From Geodermatophilus sp. DSM 44513 (lineage in GTDB: Bacteria; Actinomycetota; Actinomycetes; Mycobacteriales; Geodermatophilaceae): 64,000 nucleotides of DNA. Positions 10,283 to 18,555 of this stretch are shown piece after piece. The DNA lies in contig NZ_CP135963.1 of the NCBI RefSeq assembly GCF_032460525.1, forward strand, positions 2,976,001 through 3,040,000, given 5' to 3'. A program made the position numbers and the translations under genes. Each line of letters begins with the position of its first letter. The first letter of the stretch is position 1. Under the pieces are notes generated by a model. It did no database searches. It worked only from the letters and a program-made list of their open reading frames with translations, and was not told where the DNA came from.

Positions 10283-11170
10283 CTACAGGCCGACGGCGGT
10301 GATCAGGTCGTCGAGCTCGGCGAGGGTCAGCTCGTCGACCGGCGGGGCCGGGAAGCGGGCGTGCGCCGAGGCGATCGCGCCGCGGCGGAGGAAGACCTGC
10401 TTGCGGATGGTCACCCCGCCGACGCCGAGCTGGGCCTCGTACCGGATCAGCGGCAGGTACCGGAAGAAGAACTCCTGGGCGCCCGCGCGGTCACCGGCGG
10501 CGAACCGCTCGTAGGTGCCGACGAGCACCTGCGGGAAGCCGAAGCCGGTCATGATGCCGTCGGCCCCGCGCAGCAGCTCCTCGTACAGGTAGAGCCCGCC
10601 GAGACCGCCGAAGACGCCGACCGGCTCCTTGGCCCGCTGCTTCACCGCGGTGATCTTGGGCAGCGTCGGGGTCTCCTCGAGCTTGAGGTAGCGGCAGCCC
10701 GCGATCTCGTCGAGCAGCCGGACGAGGAACGGCGCGGGCATGACCACCCCGGTGTTGACCGGCTCGTCCTGCACCACGACCGGCACCGACACCGCCTCGG
10801 CGACCAGCCGGAAGTGCTCGAAGACCAGGTCGAGGTTCCGGGTGTTCTCCGGCGGGGCGAGCATCACGGCTGCGGCGCCGGCGTCCTCGGCACGACGGGC
10901 GTAGTCCAGGGCCATCACGGTGGCCCGCGCCGAGACGCCGGCGACGACCGGCACCCGCCCGGCGGTGGCCTGCAGGTAGCGGCGCAGCACCCGGTCGCGC
11001 TCCTCGTCGAGCAGCTTGGCGGCCTCGCCCATGATCCCGAGGATGGTCAGCCCGTGCGCCCCGGCGCCGAGGTAGTCCTCGACCAGGGTGTCGATGCTGC
11101 CCTCGTCGACCGCGCCGTCCTCGGTGAACGGGGTCAGTGTGATCGGCAGCACACCGGTCAGGGCGGTCAC
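10283..11170 (-). CDS. dihydrodipicolinate synthase family aldolase/lyase
   Basis: The 295-residue protein is a class I aldolase of the DapA/N-acetylneuraminate-lyase family: GVLPITLTPFTEDGAVD at the N-terminus, GAHGLTILGIMGEAAKL near 40, and the Schiff-base lysine in YLKLEETPTLPK near 160. The segment that usually carries the catalytic Tyr (LYNxP) reads VVQDEPVNTG, so this is not a lysine-pathway DapA but one of the wider family that cleaves or dehydrates 2-keto-3-deoxy acids. Start GTG 11170. With the FAA hydrolases and SDR downstream it suggests keto-acid breakdown to pyruvate-type products. Confidence 0.83.
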   Translation of the reverse strand: MTALTGVLPITLTPFTEDGAVDEGSIDTLVEDYLGAGAHGLTILGIMGEAAKLLDEERDRVLRRYLQATAGRVPVVAGVSARATVMALDYARRAEDAGAAAVMLAPPENTRNLDLVFEHFRLVAEAVSVPVVVQDEPVNTGVVMPAPFLVRLLDEIAGCRYLKLEETPTLPKITAVKQRAKEPVGVFGGLGGLYLYEELLRGADGIMTGFGFPQVLVGTYERFAAGDRAGAQEFFFRYLPLIRYEAQLGVGGVTIRKQVFLRRGAIASAHARFPAPPVDELTLAELDDLITAVGL

Positions 11171-11289
11171 CGGGAACTACCCTGCGGACGGGGACGACGG
11201 CCTCGGGCCGGGTGTGCGACGGAGATCACGACGGTCACCGTAGCCGCTGGTCACGATCGGCTCCCAGGTCCTGCCGAGAACGGAGAGCG

Positions 11290-12501
11290 ATGCCGGTCCA
11301 GCGATACGCCGTGGTCGGGGGCGGGATCATCGGGACGGCGGTGGCCCGCCGCCTGCTCGTCCAGCGTCCGGACGCCGTGGTGACGGTGCTGGAGAAGGAG
11401 GACCGGCTGGCCACCCACCAGACCGGCCGCAACTCCGGGGTGGTGCACGCCGGCCTGTACTACGAGCCGGGCTCGCTCAAGGCCCGGCTGTGCCGCCGCG
11501 GCGTGGGGCTGCTCAAGGAGTTCTGCGCCGAACGGGGCCTGCCCTACGACGAGGTCGGCAAGGTGCTCGTCGCGCTCGACGGCGCCGAGGAGCAACGGCT
11601 GGGCGCGATCGCCGAGCGGGCCCGGGCCAACGGCGTCCCCGGCATCCGGGTCATCGACCGCGCCGAGCTGCGCGAGATCGAGCCGCACGTCGCCGGCATC
11701 GCCGCCCTGCACTCGCCGAGCACCGCGATCTGCGACTACGTGTCGGTCACCGACCGGCTCGCCGACGACGCCCGCGCGGCCGGCGCCACGTTCCGCACCG
11801 GCTTCGCCGTCGCCGGGCTGCGGCACGCCGGCGGGCAGGTGGTGGTGACCAGCACCGCCGGCGAGGAGGTCGTCGTCGACCGGGTGGTGCTGTGCGCCGG
11901 GCTGCAAGTCGACCGGCTGGCGCGGCTGGCCGGCGACGACGACGCGCCGCGGATCGTGCCCTTCCGCGGCGAGTACTACGCGCTCACCCCGGACAAGCGG
12001 TCCCTGGTCAACGGCCTGGTCTACCCGGTGCCCGACCCGCGGTACCCCTTCCTCGGGGTGCACCTGACCCCGCGGTTCGACGGCGAGGTGCTGGTCGGCC
12101 CCAACGCCGTCCTGGCGCTGGCCCGGGAGGGCTACACGTGGCGGGACGTCTCCCCCGCCGAGCTGGCCGCCATCGCCCGCTTCCCCGGGTTCCGGCGGTT
12201 CGCCCGGCAGCACTGGCGCACGGGACTCGCGGAGATGCGCGGGTCGCTGTCGAAGAAGGCGTACACCGCCGCGGCCCGCCGCTACGTGCCGGAGCTGACC
12301 GCCGAGGACATGGTGCCGGCGACGGCGGGGATCCGGGCGCAGGCGCTGGAGTCCGACGGCAGCCTGGTCGACGACTTCCGGATCACCCGGCGCGGCGCGG
12401 TGGTCGCCGTGCGGAACGCGCCCTCGCCGGCGGCGACGTCGTCCCTGGCGATCGCCGAGCACCTGGTCGAGGTGCTGCTGACCGAGGACGACGCGGCGTG
12501 A
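11290..12501 (+). CDS. lhgO: L-2-hydroxyglutarate oxidase
   Basis: The 403-residue flavoprotein of the DAO family oxidises L-2-hydroxyglutarate to 2-oxoglutarate. The FAD site is VVGGGIIGTAVARRL at residues 7-21. The hallmark THQTGRNSGVVHAGLYYEPG follows at about 44, and YPVPDPRYPFLGVHLTPRF at about 240. The C-terminal AGIRAQALESDGSLVDDF is also typical of LhgO. The frame opens earlier, but ATG 11290 has GGAGAG just before it and places the Rossmann motif correctly. The neighbouring MFS gene follows after 16 bases and may be co-transcribed, perhaps as a hydroxy-acid carrier. Confidence 0.92.
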   Translation: MPVQRYAVVGGGIIGTAVARRLLVQRPDAVVTVLEKEDRLATHQTGRNSGVVHAGLYYEPGSLKARLCRRGVGLLKEFCAERGLPYDEVGKVLVALDGAEEQRLGAIAERARANGVPGIRVIDRAELREIEPHVAGIAALHSPSTAICDYVSVTDRLADDARAAGATFRTGFAVAGLRHAGGQVVVTSTAGEEVVVDRVVLCAGLQVDRLARLAGDDDAPRIVPFRGEYYALTPDKRSLVNGLVYPVPDPRYPFLGVHLTPRFDGEVLVGPNAVLALAREGYTWRDVSPAELAAIARFPGFRRFARQHWRTGLAEMRGSLSKKAYTAAARRYVPELTAEDMVPATAGIRAQALESDGSLVDDFRITRRGAVVAVRNAPSPAATSSLAIAEHLVEVLLTEDDAA

Positions 12502-12517
12502 GGGTGGTGCGGACCTC

Positions 12518-13744
12518 GTGAGCGCGCGCCGGGAGCGGCCCGTGGGCACCGCCCGCGCGGCGACCGCGGCGGTCACGGTGACCACCGCGGGCGTGCTCCC
12601 GGCGTACCTCGTCGGCGTCCTCTGGGTGCAGGTGAGTGCCGACCTGGACGTCGGTCCCTCGCTGCTCGGCCTGCTGGTCGCGGCGTTCTTCGGCACCTCG
12701 GCGGTCTCGGCCCTGTCCGCCGGCACCCTGGTGCGCCGGCTCGGCACGGTGGTCGTGGTCCGGCTGGCCAGCGGGACCGCGGCGGCGGCGATGCTGCTGG
12801 TCGCGCTGGCCACCCCCGACGTCGGCGTCGTGGTGGCGGCGCTGGTGCTGGCCGGGTGGGGCAACGGCATCGGTCAGCCGGCCAGCAACGACCTCATCGC
12901 CTGCTCGGTGTCGTCGGGCCGGCAGGGCCTGGCGTACGGCCTCAAGCAGGCGGCGATCCCGTTGTCGACGCTGCTGGCGGGGGTGGCGGTGCCGCTGGTG
13001 GCCATCCCGCTGGGCTGGCGGACGGCGTTCGGGCTGGGTGCCGGGCTGGCGCTGCTCGTCGCGCTGTCGGTGCCGAGCGCGCGGCGGCTGGGGACGGCGG
13101 GGTCGTCGTCGGCGCCGTCGGAGGCCGCCGGCCCGTTCCGCCGCGCGCCGCTCTACGTGCTCACCGTCGGGCTCATGCTGGGCGCGGCGACCGGCAACGC
13201 GCTCGGCGCGTTCTCCGTGAGCACCGCGGTCGCCGGCGGCATCGACCCCGCGACGGCGGGCGTGCTGGCCGCCGTGGCCAGTGGAGTCGGCGCGGTCGCC
13301 CGGGTGGTCGTCGGCTGGCTGGCCGACCGCATCCGCACCCGGTGGCTGCTGGTCGTCGCGGCGCAGATGTCGCTGGGCGGGCTGTCCTACGCGCTGTTGG
13401 GCACCGGCGTGGAGGCGCTCATCGTGGTCGGCGCGGTGCTCGGCTACTGCACCGGCTGGGCGTGGGCCGGCCTGTCGACGTACGCGGTGACCCGCATGCA
13501 CCACGGCATGGCCGCCCGGGCGACCTCGATCACCCAGGGCGGGATGGGCCTGGGCGCCGCGCTGGGGCCGCTGGCCTTCGGTGCCGTGGTGTCGGCCGGC
13601 TCCTACACCCTCGCCTGGAGCGCGACCGCCGCGCTGGCCGTGCTCGGCGGGCTGGTCATCGTGCTGGGCCGGCGCCTGCTGCTGCGCGAGCGCCCCGCCC
13701 TGGTCGCCGCACACCGCGAACGCCGGACCGCCGCCCGCGCCTGA
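12518..13744 (+). CDS. MFS transporter
   Basis: The protein of about 408 residues has some twelve hydrophobic helices and MFS-like loops such as RRLGTVVVVR after helix 2. GWGNGIGQPASNDLI, YGLKQAAIPLSTLLAG and TGWAWAGLSTYAVTR are shared closely with the carrier at 18556-19782, so the two are paralogues. The substrate is unknown; an organic acid is a reasonable guess because both copies sit in carboxylate-metabolism clusters. GTG 12518 is used here; GTG 12542, with GGGAG 7 bases before it, is an equally good start. It lies 16 bases after lhgO. Confidence 0.87.
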   Translation: MSARRERPVGTARAATAAVTVTTAGVLPAYLVGVLWVQVSADLDVGPSLLGLLVAAFFGTSAVSALSAGTLVRRLGTVVVVRLASGTAAAAMLLVALATPDVGVVVAALVLAGWGNGIGQPASNDLIACSVSSGRQGLAYGLKQAAIPLSTLLAGVAVPLVAIPLGWRTAFGLGAGLALLVALSVPSARRLGTAGSSSAPSEAAGPFRRAPLYVLTVGLMLGAATGNALGAFSVSTAVAGGIDPATAGVLAAVASGVGAVARVVVGWLADRIRTRWLLVVAAQMSLGGLSYALLGTGVEALIVVGAVLGYCTGWAWAGLSTYAVTRMHHGMAARATSITQGGMGLGAALGPLAFGAVVSAGSYTLAWSATAALAVLGGLVIVLGRRLLLRERPALVAAHRERRTAARA

Positions 13745-13956
13745 CGCCCTGGTGCGGGCCGCCGGGCGATCGTCGGTCACTGGGCGTGCCCGGCGATGAC
13801 GTGTGCCCCCTCTCGTGTCCCTGAAGGCGGCCGGTGGGACACAGTGGGTCGGCACCCGGGTGGACCGCCGACTCGGTCGATGCCCCTGACTCAATGGGGT
13901 GAAGGAGTTGTCCACGGCGCCGTCGTCAACAACCGTCCGCGGGTGTGTCTCGCCGT
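13745..13956. other. intergenic stretch, no gene seen
   Basis: About 210 bases without a convincing gene or hairpin. A GAAGGAG motif precedes a TTG codon near 13910, but the reading frame from it is not protein-like. Codon-position G/C bias fades here compared with the flanks. Confidence 0.4.
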
Positions 13957-14145
13957 ATGGCCACGGCCTCCTGCGTCCTTGCTGTGGCGCTAGGCGTTCT
14001 GGTCCTCCTCTGGCTGGCCCTCCCGGCACTACTGGAAGGCCGGACCTTGATCGGAGTCCTCGTCGCCGTTTGCGCTGGGCTTGCTGTCGTCTTCGGGGTG
14101 GCCGGCTCGGTGGTGGTCTCAAGGGCACGCAGCCGTCGTCCCTAG
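13957..14145 (+). CDS. small two-helix membrane protein, hypothetical
   Basis: A 62-residue product has two hydrophobic helices (about 6-27 and 33-54) separated by EGRTLIG and ends in the basic SRARSRRP. This topology is common for small membrane proteins of no known family. ATG 13957 is preferred; GTG 13945 is possible. No Shine-Dalgarno is visible. It lies in a stretch of weaker codon bias and converges on the next gene. I do not recognise a family. Confidence 0.45.
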   Translation: MATASCVLAVALGVLVLLWLALPALLEGRTLIGVLVAVCAGLAVVFGVAGSVVVSRARSRRP

Positions 14146-14234
14146 ATGGGCCGTCACGGGACAACGACCGAGCGGGCAGTGAGGGCGGCAGAGACACCCG
14201 CGGTCGCGCGGACAGCCTGAGGTCGCGAGCCGCT

Positions 14235-14603
14235 TCAGCGCCGTTGACGTCGGTGGGCCGTGCCGACGAGGGCGGCGCTCGCGCTGAGTGCCAGGATCGC
14301 CGCCAGCCCGACGGGGAGCTGCACACCGTTCCCTGCCGCAGAGGTCCACGGAAGGACCACGAACAGCGTCCACAGGGCTACGGAGGCGGCACCCGCCGCA
14401 CGAGGTGCGGTGGAGGCCGTCGTGGTGATCAGCACGACGGCCGCCACGATGGACAGCGGCAGGGCAGCCAGTAGGACGAGGATCCCGGCACCGATGTTCG
14501 CGCCTTGGTCCGGCGGGGTCGCCAGGACCGCGATGACGACGACCAACCAGAGGGCATCGGCCACGACCGTGAGCACCACACCGGCCTTCTGGCCCGACGT
14601 CAC
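14235..14603 (-). CDS. small four-helix membrane protein, hypothetical
   Basis: The 122-residue product has four predicted transmembrane helices: VVLTVVADALWLVVVIAVLA, GILVLLAALPLSIVAAVVLI, AASVALWTLFVVLPW and LAAILALSASAALVG. A short basic tail HRRQRR follows. The alternating hydrophobic pattern supports real coding. Start GTG 14603. A TGA in another frame overlaps this GTG as GTGA, hinting at an upstream coupled frame, but none is convincing. No family is recognised. Confidence 0.6.
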   Translation of the reverse strand: MTSGQKAGVVLTVVADALWLVVVIAVLATPPDQGANIGAGILVLLAALPLSIVAAVVLITTTASTAPRAAGAASVALWTLFVVLPWTSAAGNGVQLPVGLAAILALSASAALVGTAHRRQRR

Positions 14604-14916
14604 GGGTCTGCTGTGCGGCGGACGGGAGGTGGTGGCGGCACGTCGTCATGGTCATCCGTGGCCGACCGCAGCACCAGCGAGGTCGCCTGAACGGTTGCCT
14701 CCGCCGCTGCACGTACACGCGAGGCAACAGACGACCTGTCCCTGACTGGGCCGCAAGGACACGGGCAGCGCGAGCCGCGCGCCCGGACTCCTGCGACGAC
14801 CCGTGGCCAGAGGCCTGCAGGGAGGCGGGCCACACGCGCGCTGTGGCGTGGTCGTCCCGTGGCCGTCGCGCTCGTGACGCTCGCCGGCTCAGCGAGCGAG
14901 TCCGGTCGTCCCGCGG
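14604..14916. other. 313-base stretch without a supported gene
   Basis: No ORF here has a believable start, Shine-Dalgarno and protein-like composition. A leftward frame ending at 14600 has an Ala/Val/Arg-rich last part, then DDVPPPPPVRRTADP, and would overlap the next start as GTGA, but no start codon stands out. Nothing else is seen. Confidence 0.4.
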
Positions 14917-16413
14917 TCAGAACGGTGGCGGTTCGTCGTCCATCGGAGCCGTGGTCGGCGGTGTCTCGTCCGCCTCGGGTGGATCGGTCGCGGGTGGTCG
15001 CAGCCCCGGTGGCCTCGTGGTGCGGGTGACCCCGGAGGGGGTGGTGACGTGCAGCGTGCCGTCGGCGTCCATGACGAACCGCCAGCCGCGGGCCAGGGTC
15101 TTCAGCCGGTGGTGACTCCGGCACAGGCAGCAGAGGTTGGCGCAGTCGGTGGGGCCGCCGCAGGCGTGCGGGATGACGTGGTCGGCGTCGGCCCAGCCGG
15201 CCCGCTGCCCGCAGTGGGGGAACCGGCAGCCCCGGTCACGGGTGTGCAGGAAGGTCTGCTGGGCGGTGGTCGGGGTGTAGGCGCCGGTCGCCCGCGGACG
15301 GCTCAGCACCGCGCACCCGCACTCCTCAGCTGGGTGCTCCGGGCAGCCGCGGCGGGCGGTGCGGCGCAGCTGGTCGAGGCCGGCGGTGGCCAGCAGCCGC
15401 CCGTCGCCGTCGGTGAGCGCGAAGCCCAGGGATCCGCCCTCGGGTGCGGTGAGGCCCAGGGCTCCGATGCGCCGCAGCAGGTCGCGCACGTGGCCGGCAG
15501 TGATGGGCAGCCCGTCCACCGCGCCGGGCGTCGCCGTGCGGCCCTCCAGCGCGTCCAGCGCCGCGGTGACCGTGACCTGTGCGGTCGCCGCCGGCAGGCC
15601 GGAGTCGGCGGGGCGGCGCAGCAGCAGCGAGCACACCTCGGTGCGGATGGCCCCGATCGGGCGGTCGTCGCCGTCGGCCTTGGCCATCCGGGCCAGCTGG
15701 TCGACCAGGTCGAACGCCTCGGCGGCCTCGTCGGCGGGCAGTTCCGCGGCGAAGGCGGCCATGCCCTCCAGGTGGGACGGCCAGGTGCGCACGTCGGCCT
15801 GCCGCTTCGCGTCCTCCTTGCGGGCGTCGACGGCGTCGGCGTCCAGTTCCAGCAGCAGCGCGGTCGCCCGGGACCGCAGCCGGCCGGTCGACAACGCGGT
15901 GGCGACGGGCAGGACCCGGGCCTCGACCTGCCGAGCGGTGGCCGGACTCGTGTGCGCGCACACGTCGGCCAGCACCTTCGCCCGTGGCTCGTCCAGCACC
16001 CCGTCGGCCATCGCTGCGAGGGTGGCCGGCAGCCGCTCCTGCCACACCGAGGCGCGCACCGCTAGGTGGCTGGCGGTGCCGCGGCCGCAGTTGAGGACCA
16101 CCGCCAGCTCGGCGGTGAAGAACTCCGACACACCGGGCAGCTCGGCGTCCGGCGCCCACGACCCCCGCCTGGCCCCGGGGTGGTCCGGCGGTGGGTCGAG
16201 GGTGTCCGGGCTGTGATCGGCCAGCGCCATCACCAGCTCGGCTTCGTAGGCGGCGGTCATGGCCTTCCGCGCCTGCACCCGGGCCAGCTCGGCGGCCGCC
16301 TGCTCCCGGGACAGCAGGTCCACCGGCAGCCGTGGCAGGTCCACCGGCCGGGCCACCGCCCAGTCGATCAGCACGCCCTCGGCGGACGAGACCTGCCCGG
16401 TGACCAGCTCCAC
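14917..16413 (-). CDS. DUF222-domain HNH endonuclease (13E12-repeat family)
   Basis: The 498-residue protein is of a type found in many copies in actinobacterial genomes. The long N-terminal DUF222 part carries AAAELARVQARKAMTAAYEA and later SRATALLLELDADAVDARKE. The C-terminal HNH nuclease has RDRGCRFPHCGQRAGWADAD, then HVIPHACGGPTDCANLCCLC and RSHHRLK, with Cys pairs that would bind a structural metal. The tail is Pro/Thr-rich. The frame stays open upstream, but GTG 16413 is preceded 7 bases earlier by TAGGTT (16421-16426 on this strand), a leaderless-type -10. Family members are suspected selfish or DNA-processing elements; cellular role unknown. Confidence 0.87.
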   Translation of the reverse strand: MELVTGQVSSAEGVLIDWAVARPVDLPRLPVDLLSREQAAAELARVQARKAMTAAYEAELVMALADHSPDTLDPPPDHPGARRGSWAPDAELPGVSEFFTAELAVVLNCGRGTASHLAVRASVWQERLPATLAAMADGVLDEPRAKVLADVCAHTSPATARQVEARVLPVATALSTGRLRSRATALLLELDADAVDARKEDAKRQADVRTWPSHLEGMAAFAAELPADEAAEAFDLVDQLARMAKADGDDRPIGAIRTEVCSLLLRRPADSGLPAATAQVTVTAALDALEGRTATPGAVDGLPITAGHVRDLLRRIGALGLTAPEGGSLGFALTDGDGRLLATAGLDQLRRTARRGCPEHPAEECGCAVLSRPRATGAYTPTTAQQTFLHTRDRGCRFPHCGQRAGWADADHVIPHACGGPTDCANLCCLCRSHHRLKTLARGWRFVMDADGTLHVTTPSGVTRTTRPPGLRPPATDPPEADETPPTTAPMDDEPPPF

Positions 16414-16490
16414 GACCTGCAACCTACGGCGGGGGTACGACAGTCCCGGGCGTCTGACCAGCGGGTTCCTGCCGGGCGGGTTCGTGTCGG

Positions 16491-16925
16491 TCAGCGGGCC
16501 GGCCAGGCGGCCAGCGGTGGGCGGTCCTCTCCGTGGCTGCCGCCGGCGTGCGCGACCGCGGCCAGCACGAGGGCCAGGTGGTCGCGGTCGAGCCCGGCGG
16601 CGAGGTCGCCGAGGTCGACCGGCTGCCCGTCGGCCAGCGAGGCCGCCGCGCGGAGCAGCCGCAGCTGGCTGCCGCTGCCGCCGATCACGCCGGCGCGCAG
16701 GGCGGCGTCGACGTCGGGCCAGGCGACCTGCGCCCACAGGCCCCCGCCGTCGACGTCCCCGAGCAGGGACACGAGGCCGGCCTGCTGCAGCTGGGCCGGC
16801 CAGTGCCCGGCGTTGACGAGCAGCAGGACGGCGGCCTCGGCGGCGTAGTCGCCGACGGCGGCGCGCAGCAGGGCGTTCTCGACGTCGACCAGGTCCAGGT
16901 CGGTCGCCCTCGGCTCGGGGATCAC
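16491..16925 (-). CDS. hypothetical protein, 144 residues
   Basis: The start GTG 16925 has GGAGG about 8 bases upstream, which decides against the longer open frame. The product is an acidic helical protein: DLVDVENALLRAAVGDYAAE, AAVLLLVNAGHWPAQLQQAG, a central GLWAQVAWPDVDAALRAG and LADGQPVDLGDLAAGLDRDH near the end. Amphipathic helices and one conserved-looking Trp-rich turn suggest a small soluble domain, possibly a partner or immunity-like protein. It lies between the HNH endonuclease and a dehydrogenase, all leftward. No family is recognised. Confidence 0.65.
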   Translation of the reverse strand: MIPEPRATDLDLVDVENALLRAAVGDYAAEAAVLLLVNAGHWPAQLQQAGLVSLLGDVDGGGLWAQVAWPDVDAALRAGVIGGSGSQLRLLRAAASLADGQPVDLGDLAAGLDRDHLALVLAAVAHAGGSHGEDRPPLAAWPAR

Positions 16926-16992
16926 CGTCGCCCCCTCCGCAGTGGTGTGGCAGGTCGCCGTCAGCCTGCCGGAGGGGTCCGACGGTTCCGTC

Positions 16993-17874
16993 TCAGCCGG
17001 GCAGGCCGCGCAGCACCTCCAGCGCCTCGGCCAGGGTGGCCGGCACCTCGCCGGGCGGCCGCCCGGTGCGCTCCAGCCCCGCGGCGGTGCGCTCCTGGCG
17101 GGCGACCAGGGCAGCGGCCATGAGCGGGGGCACGCCGGTGGCCGCGACGGTGTCACGCACCATCCGGGCCTCGACCTGCCGGCGGCCGGCGTGCGCGACG
17201 TGCGTGGTGACCAGCATGGTGGCGAAGTCGCGGGTGGGCCAGCGGTCCAGCGTCTCCTCCACCATCGCCAGCAGCGGCTCGACGACGTCCATCTCGGAGG
17301 CGGCCAGCAGCGCCTCGGTCCACAGCGCCTCCATGCCCTTGACGACCACGCTGCGCAGCATCTTCAGCGCCGCCGCGGCACCGACCCGGTCCCCGACGAC
17401 GGCGGTGTTGAGGCCGGCTCCGGACAGCAGCCCGGCGGCCTCGGCGGCGTCCGGCCCGGCCAGCGAGACGGGGATGCGGCTGCCGTCGAGCCGGATGCCC
17501 CCGCCGGTCATCACCCCGTCGACGACGCGGGCGCCGGGCAGCGCGCCGAGCACCGCCTCCTTCACCTGCGGCGCGGTGGAGTTGAGGTCGACGTAGAGGA
17601 CGCCGTCGCCGGCCGCCGGCGCGAACGCCTCCGCCGCGGCCAGGGCGGTGGCCGGGGTGACCAGGGACAGCACGACGTCCCGCCCGGCCAGGCCTGCGAC
17701 GTCGTCAACCGGCCGGGCGCCCGCCGCGCGGACCGCCGCGGCGACACTGCGGCCGCGCGAGGCGTCCAGCAGCAGCCGGTCGTGCACCACCAGGTCGGCG
17801 CCGGAGGCGGCCAGCGCGCCGCCGATCACGCGGCCGGCCTCGCCGAAGCCGAGCAGCCCCCACCGGGTGCTCAC
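16993..17874 (-). CDS. NAD(P)-dependent oxidoreductase, 6PGDH-like with DUF1932
   Basis: The 293-residue protein starts with GLLGFGEAGRVIGGALAASG, an NAD(P)-binding GxGxxG motif of the 6-phosphogluconate / beta-hydroxyacid dehydrogenase type. The C-terminal helical domain begins ALKMLRSVVVKGMEALWTEA, matching DUF1932, in which the Lys aligns with the catalytic Lys of hydroxyisobutyrate dehydrogenases. Start GTG 17874 overlaps the RraA-like gene (GTGA). Last gene of the TAXI-TRAP operon. It probably reduces or oxidises a branched or hydroxylated carboxylate; substrate unknown. Confidence 0.82.
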   Translation of the reverse strand: MSTRWGLLGFGEAGRVIGGALAASGADLVVHDRLLLDASRGRSVAAAVRAAGARPVDDVAGLAGRDVVLSLVTPATALAAAEAFAPAAGDGVLYVDLNSTAPQVKEAVLGALPGARVVDGVMTGGGIRLDGSRIPVSLAGPDAAEAAGLLSGAGLNTAVVGDRVGAAAALKMLRSVVVKGMEALWTEALLAASEMDVVEPLLAMVEETLDRWPTRDFATMLVTTHVAHAGRRQVEARMVRDTVAATGVPPLMAAALVARQERTAAGLERTGRPPGEVPATLAEALEVLRGLPG

Positions 17875-18545
17875 GGCGCCGTCACCCGCACCTCGGTGAG
17901 CGCCGCGGTCACCCACGAGCGGTCCAGCGTGCCGGCCGCGATGTCGGCGAACACCGCCTCCTCGGCCCGCAGCAGCCCCTCGCCGTCCGCGAGCACCTCC
18001 GCCGCCCGCTCGTGCGGCACCACCACCACGCCGTCCGCGTCGCCGACGACGACGTCACCGGCGCGCACCACCGTGCCGCCGGCCTGCACCGGCCCGCCGA
18101 CCTCGCCGGGGCCGTCCTTGTACGGGCCGACGTGGGTCACCCCGCGCGCGAACACCGGCAGGGTGCCGGCGGCCAGGCCCTCGACGTCGCGCACCGCGCC
18201 GTCCACGACCAGGGCGGCCAGCCCGCGGGCGGCGGCGTAGCGGGCCATGATCTCGCCCAGCACCGCGCGGTCCAGCGCGCCGCCGCCGTCGACGACGAGC
18301 ACGTCGCCGGGTGCGGCGAGGTCCAGGGCGCGGTGGACGACGAGGTTGTCGCCGGGGCGGGTGCGCACGGTCAGCGCCGGGCCGGCGACCCGCGGCCAGC
18401 GCCCGCCGGGCACGGGCAGCACGCCGGTGACGCCGCCGGTGCGCGCGAGGGCGTCGGACAGGATGCTCGTCGGCAGCGCGCGGGCCCGGGCCAGCAGGCC
18501 GTCGTCGGGGCGCGGGCCGGGCGGGTGCACGCGGCAGGTGCTCAT
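17871..18545 (-). CDS. RraA-like aldolase/decarboxylase
   Basis: The 224-residue protein belongs to the RraA / 4-hydroxy-4-methyl-2-oxoglutarate aldolase family, whose metal-dependent enzymes cleave 4-carboxy-4-hydroxy-2-oxo acids or decarboxylate oxaloacetate. Diagnostic parts: TRPGDNLVVHRAL, GEIMARYAAARGL and LVVDGAVRDVEGL, with the Arg-Asp pair used for substrate and metal binding. The start ATG 18545 has GAGGAG 6 bases upstream. It overlaps the 6PGDH-like gene by 4 bases and follows an MFS gene after 10 bases. In this operon it is the likely carbon-carbon cleavage step. Confidence 0.85.
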   Translation of the reverse strand: MSTCRVHPPGPRPDDGLLARARALPTSILSDALARTGGVTGVLPVPGGRWPRVAGPALTVRTRPGDNLVVHRALDLAAPGDVLVVDGGGALDRAVLGEIMARYAAARGLAALVVDGAVRDVEGLAAGTLPVFARGVTHVGPYKDGPGEVGGPVQAGGTVVRAGDVVVGDADGVVVVPHERAAEVLADGEGLLRAEEAVFADIAAGTLDRSWVTAALTEVRVTAP

Positions 18546-18555
18546 GCGGAACTCC

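Noticed and set aside
12383..14326. A minus-strand frame of about 650 codons over the MFS gene
   Set aside because: Antisense to a gene with clear transmembrane helices; its Gln/His/Arg/Gly-rich composition is the usual high-GC artefact.
14600..15124. A leftward frame ending at 14600 with a GTGA overlap onto the 122-residue membrane protein
   Set aside because: No start codon with a ribosome site, and most of the frame is non-protein-like and overlaps the HNH gene in another frame.
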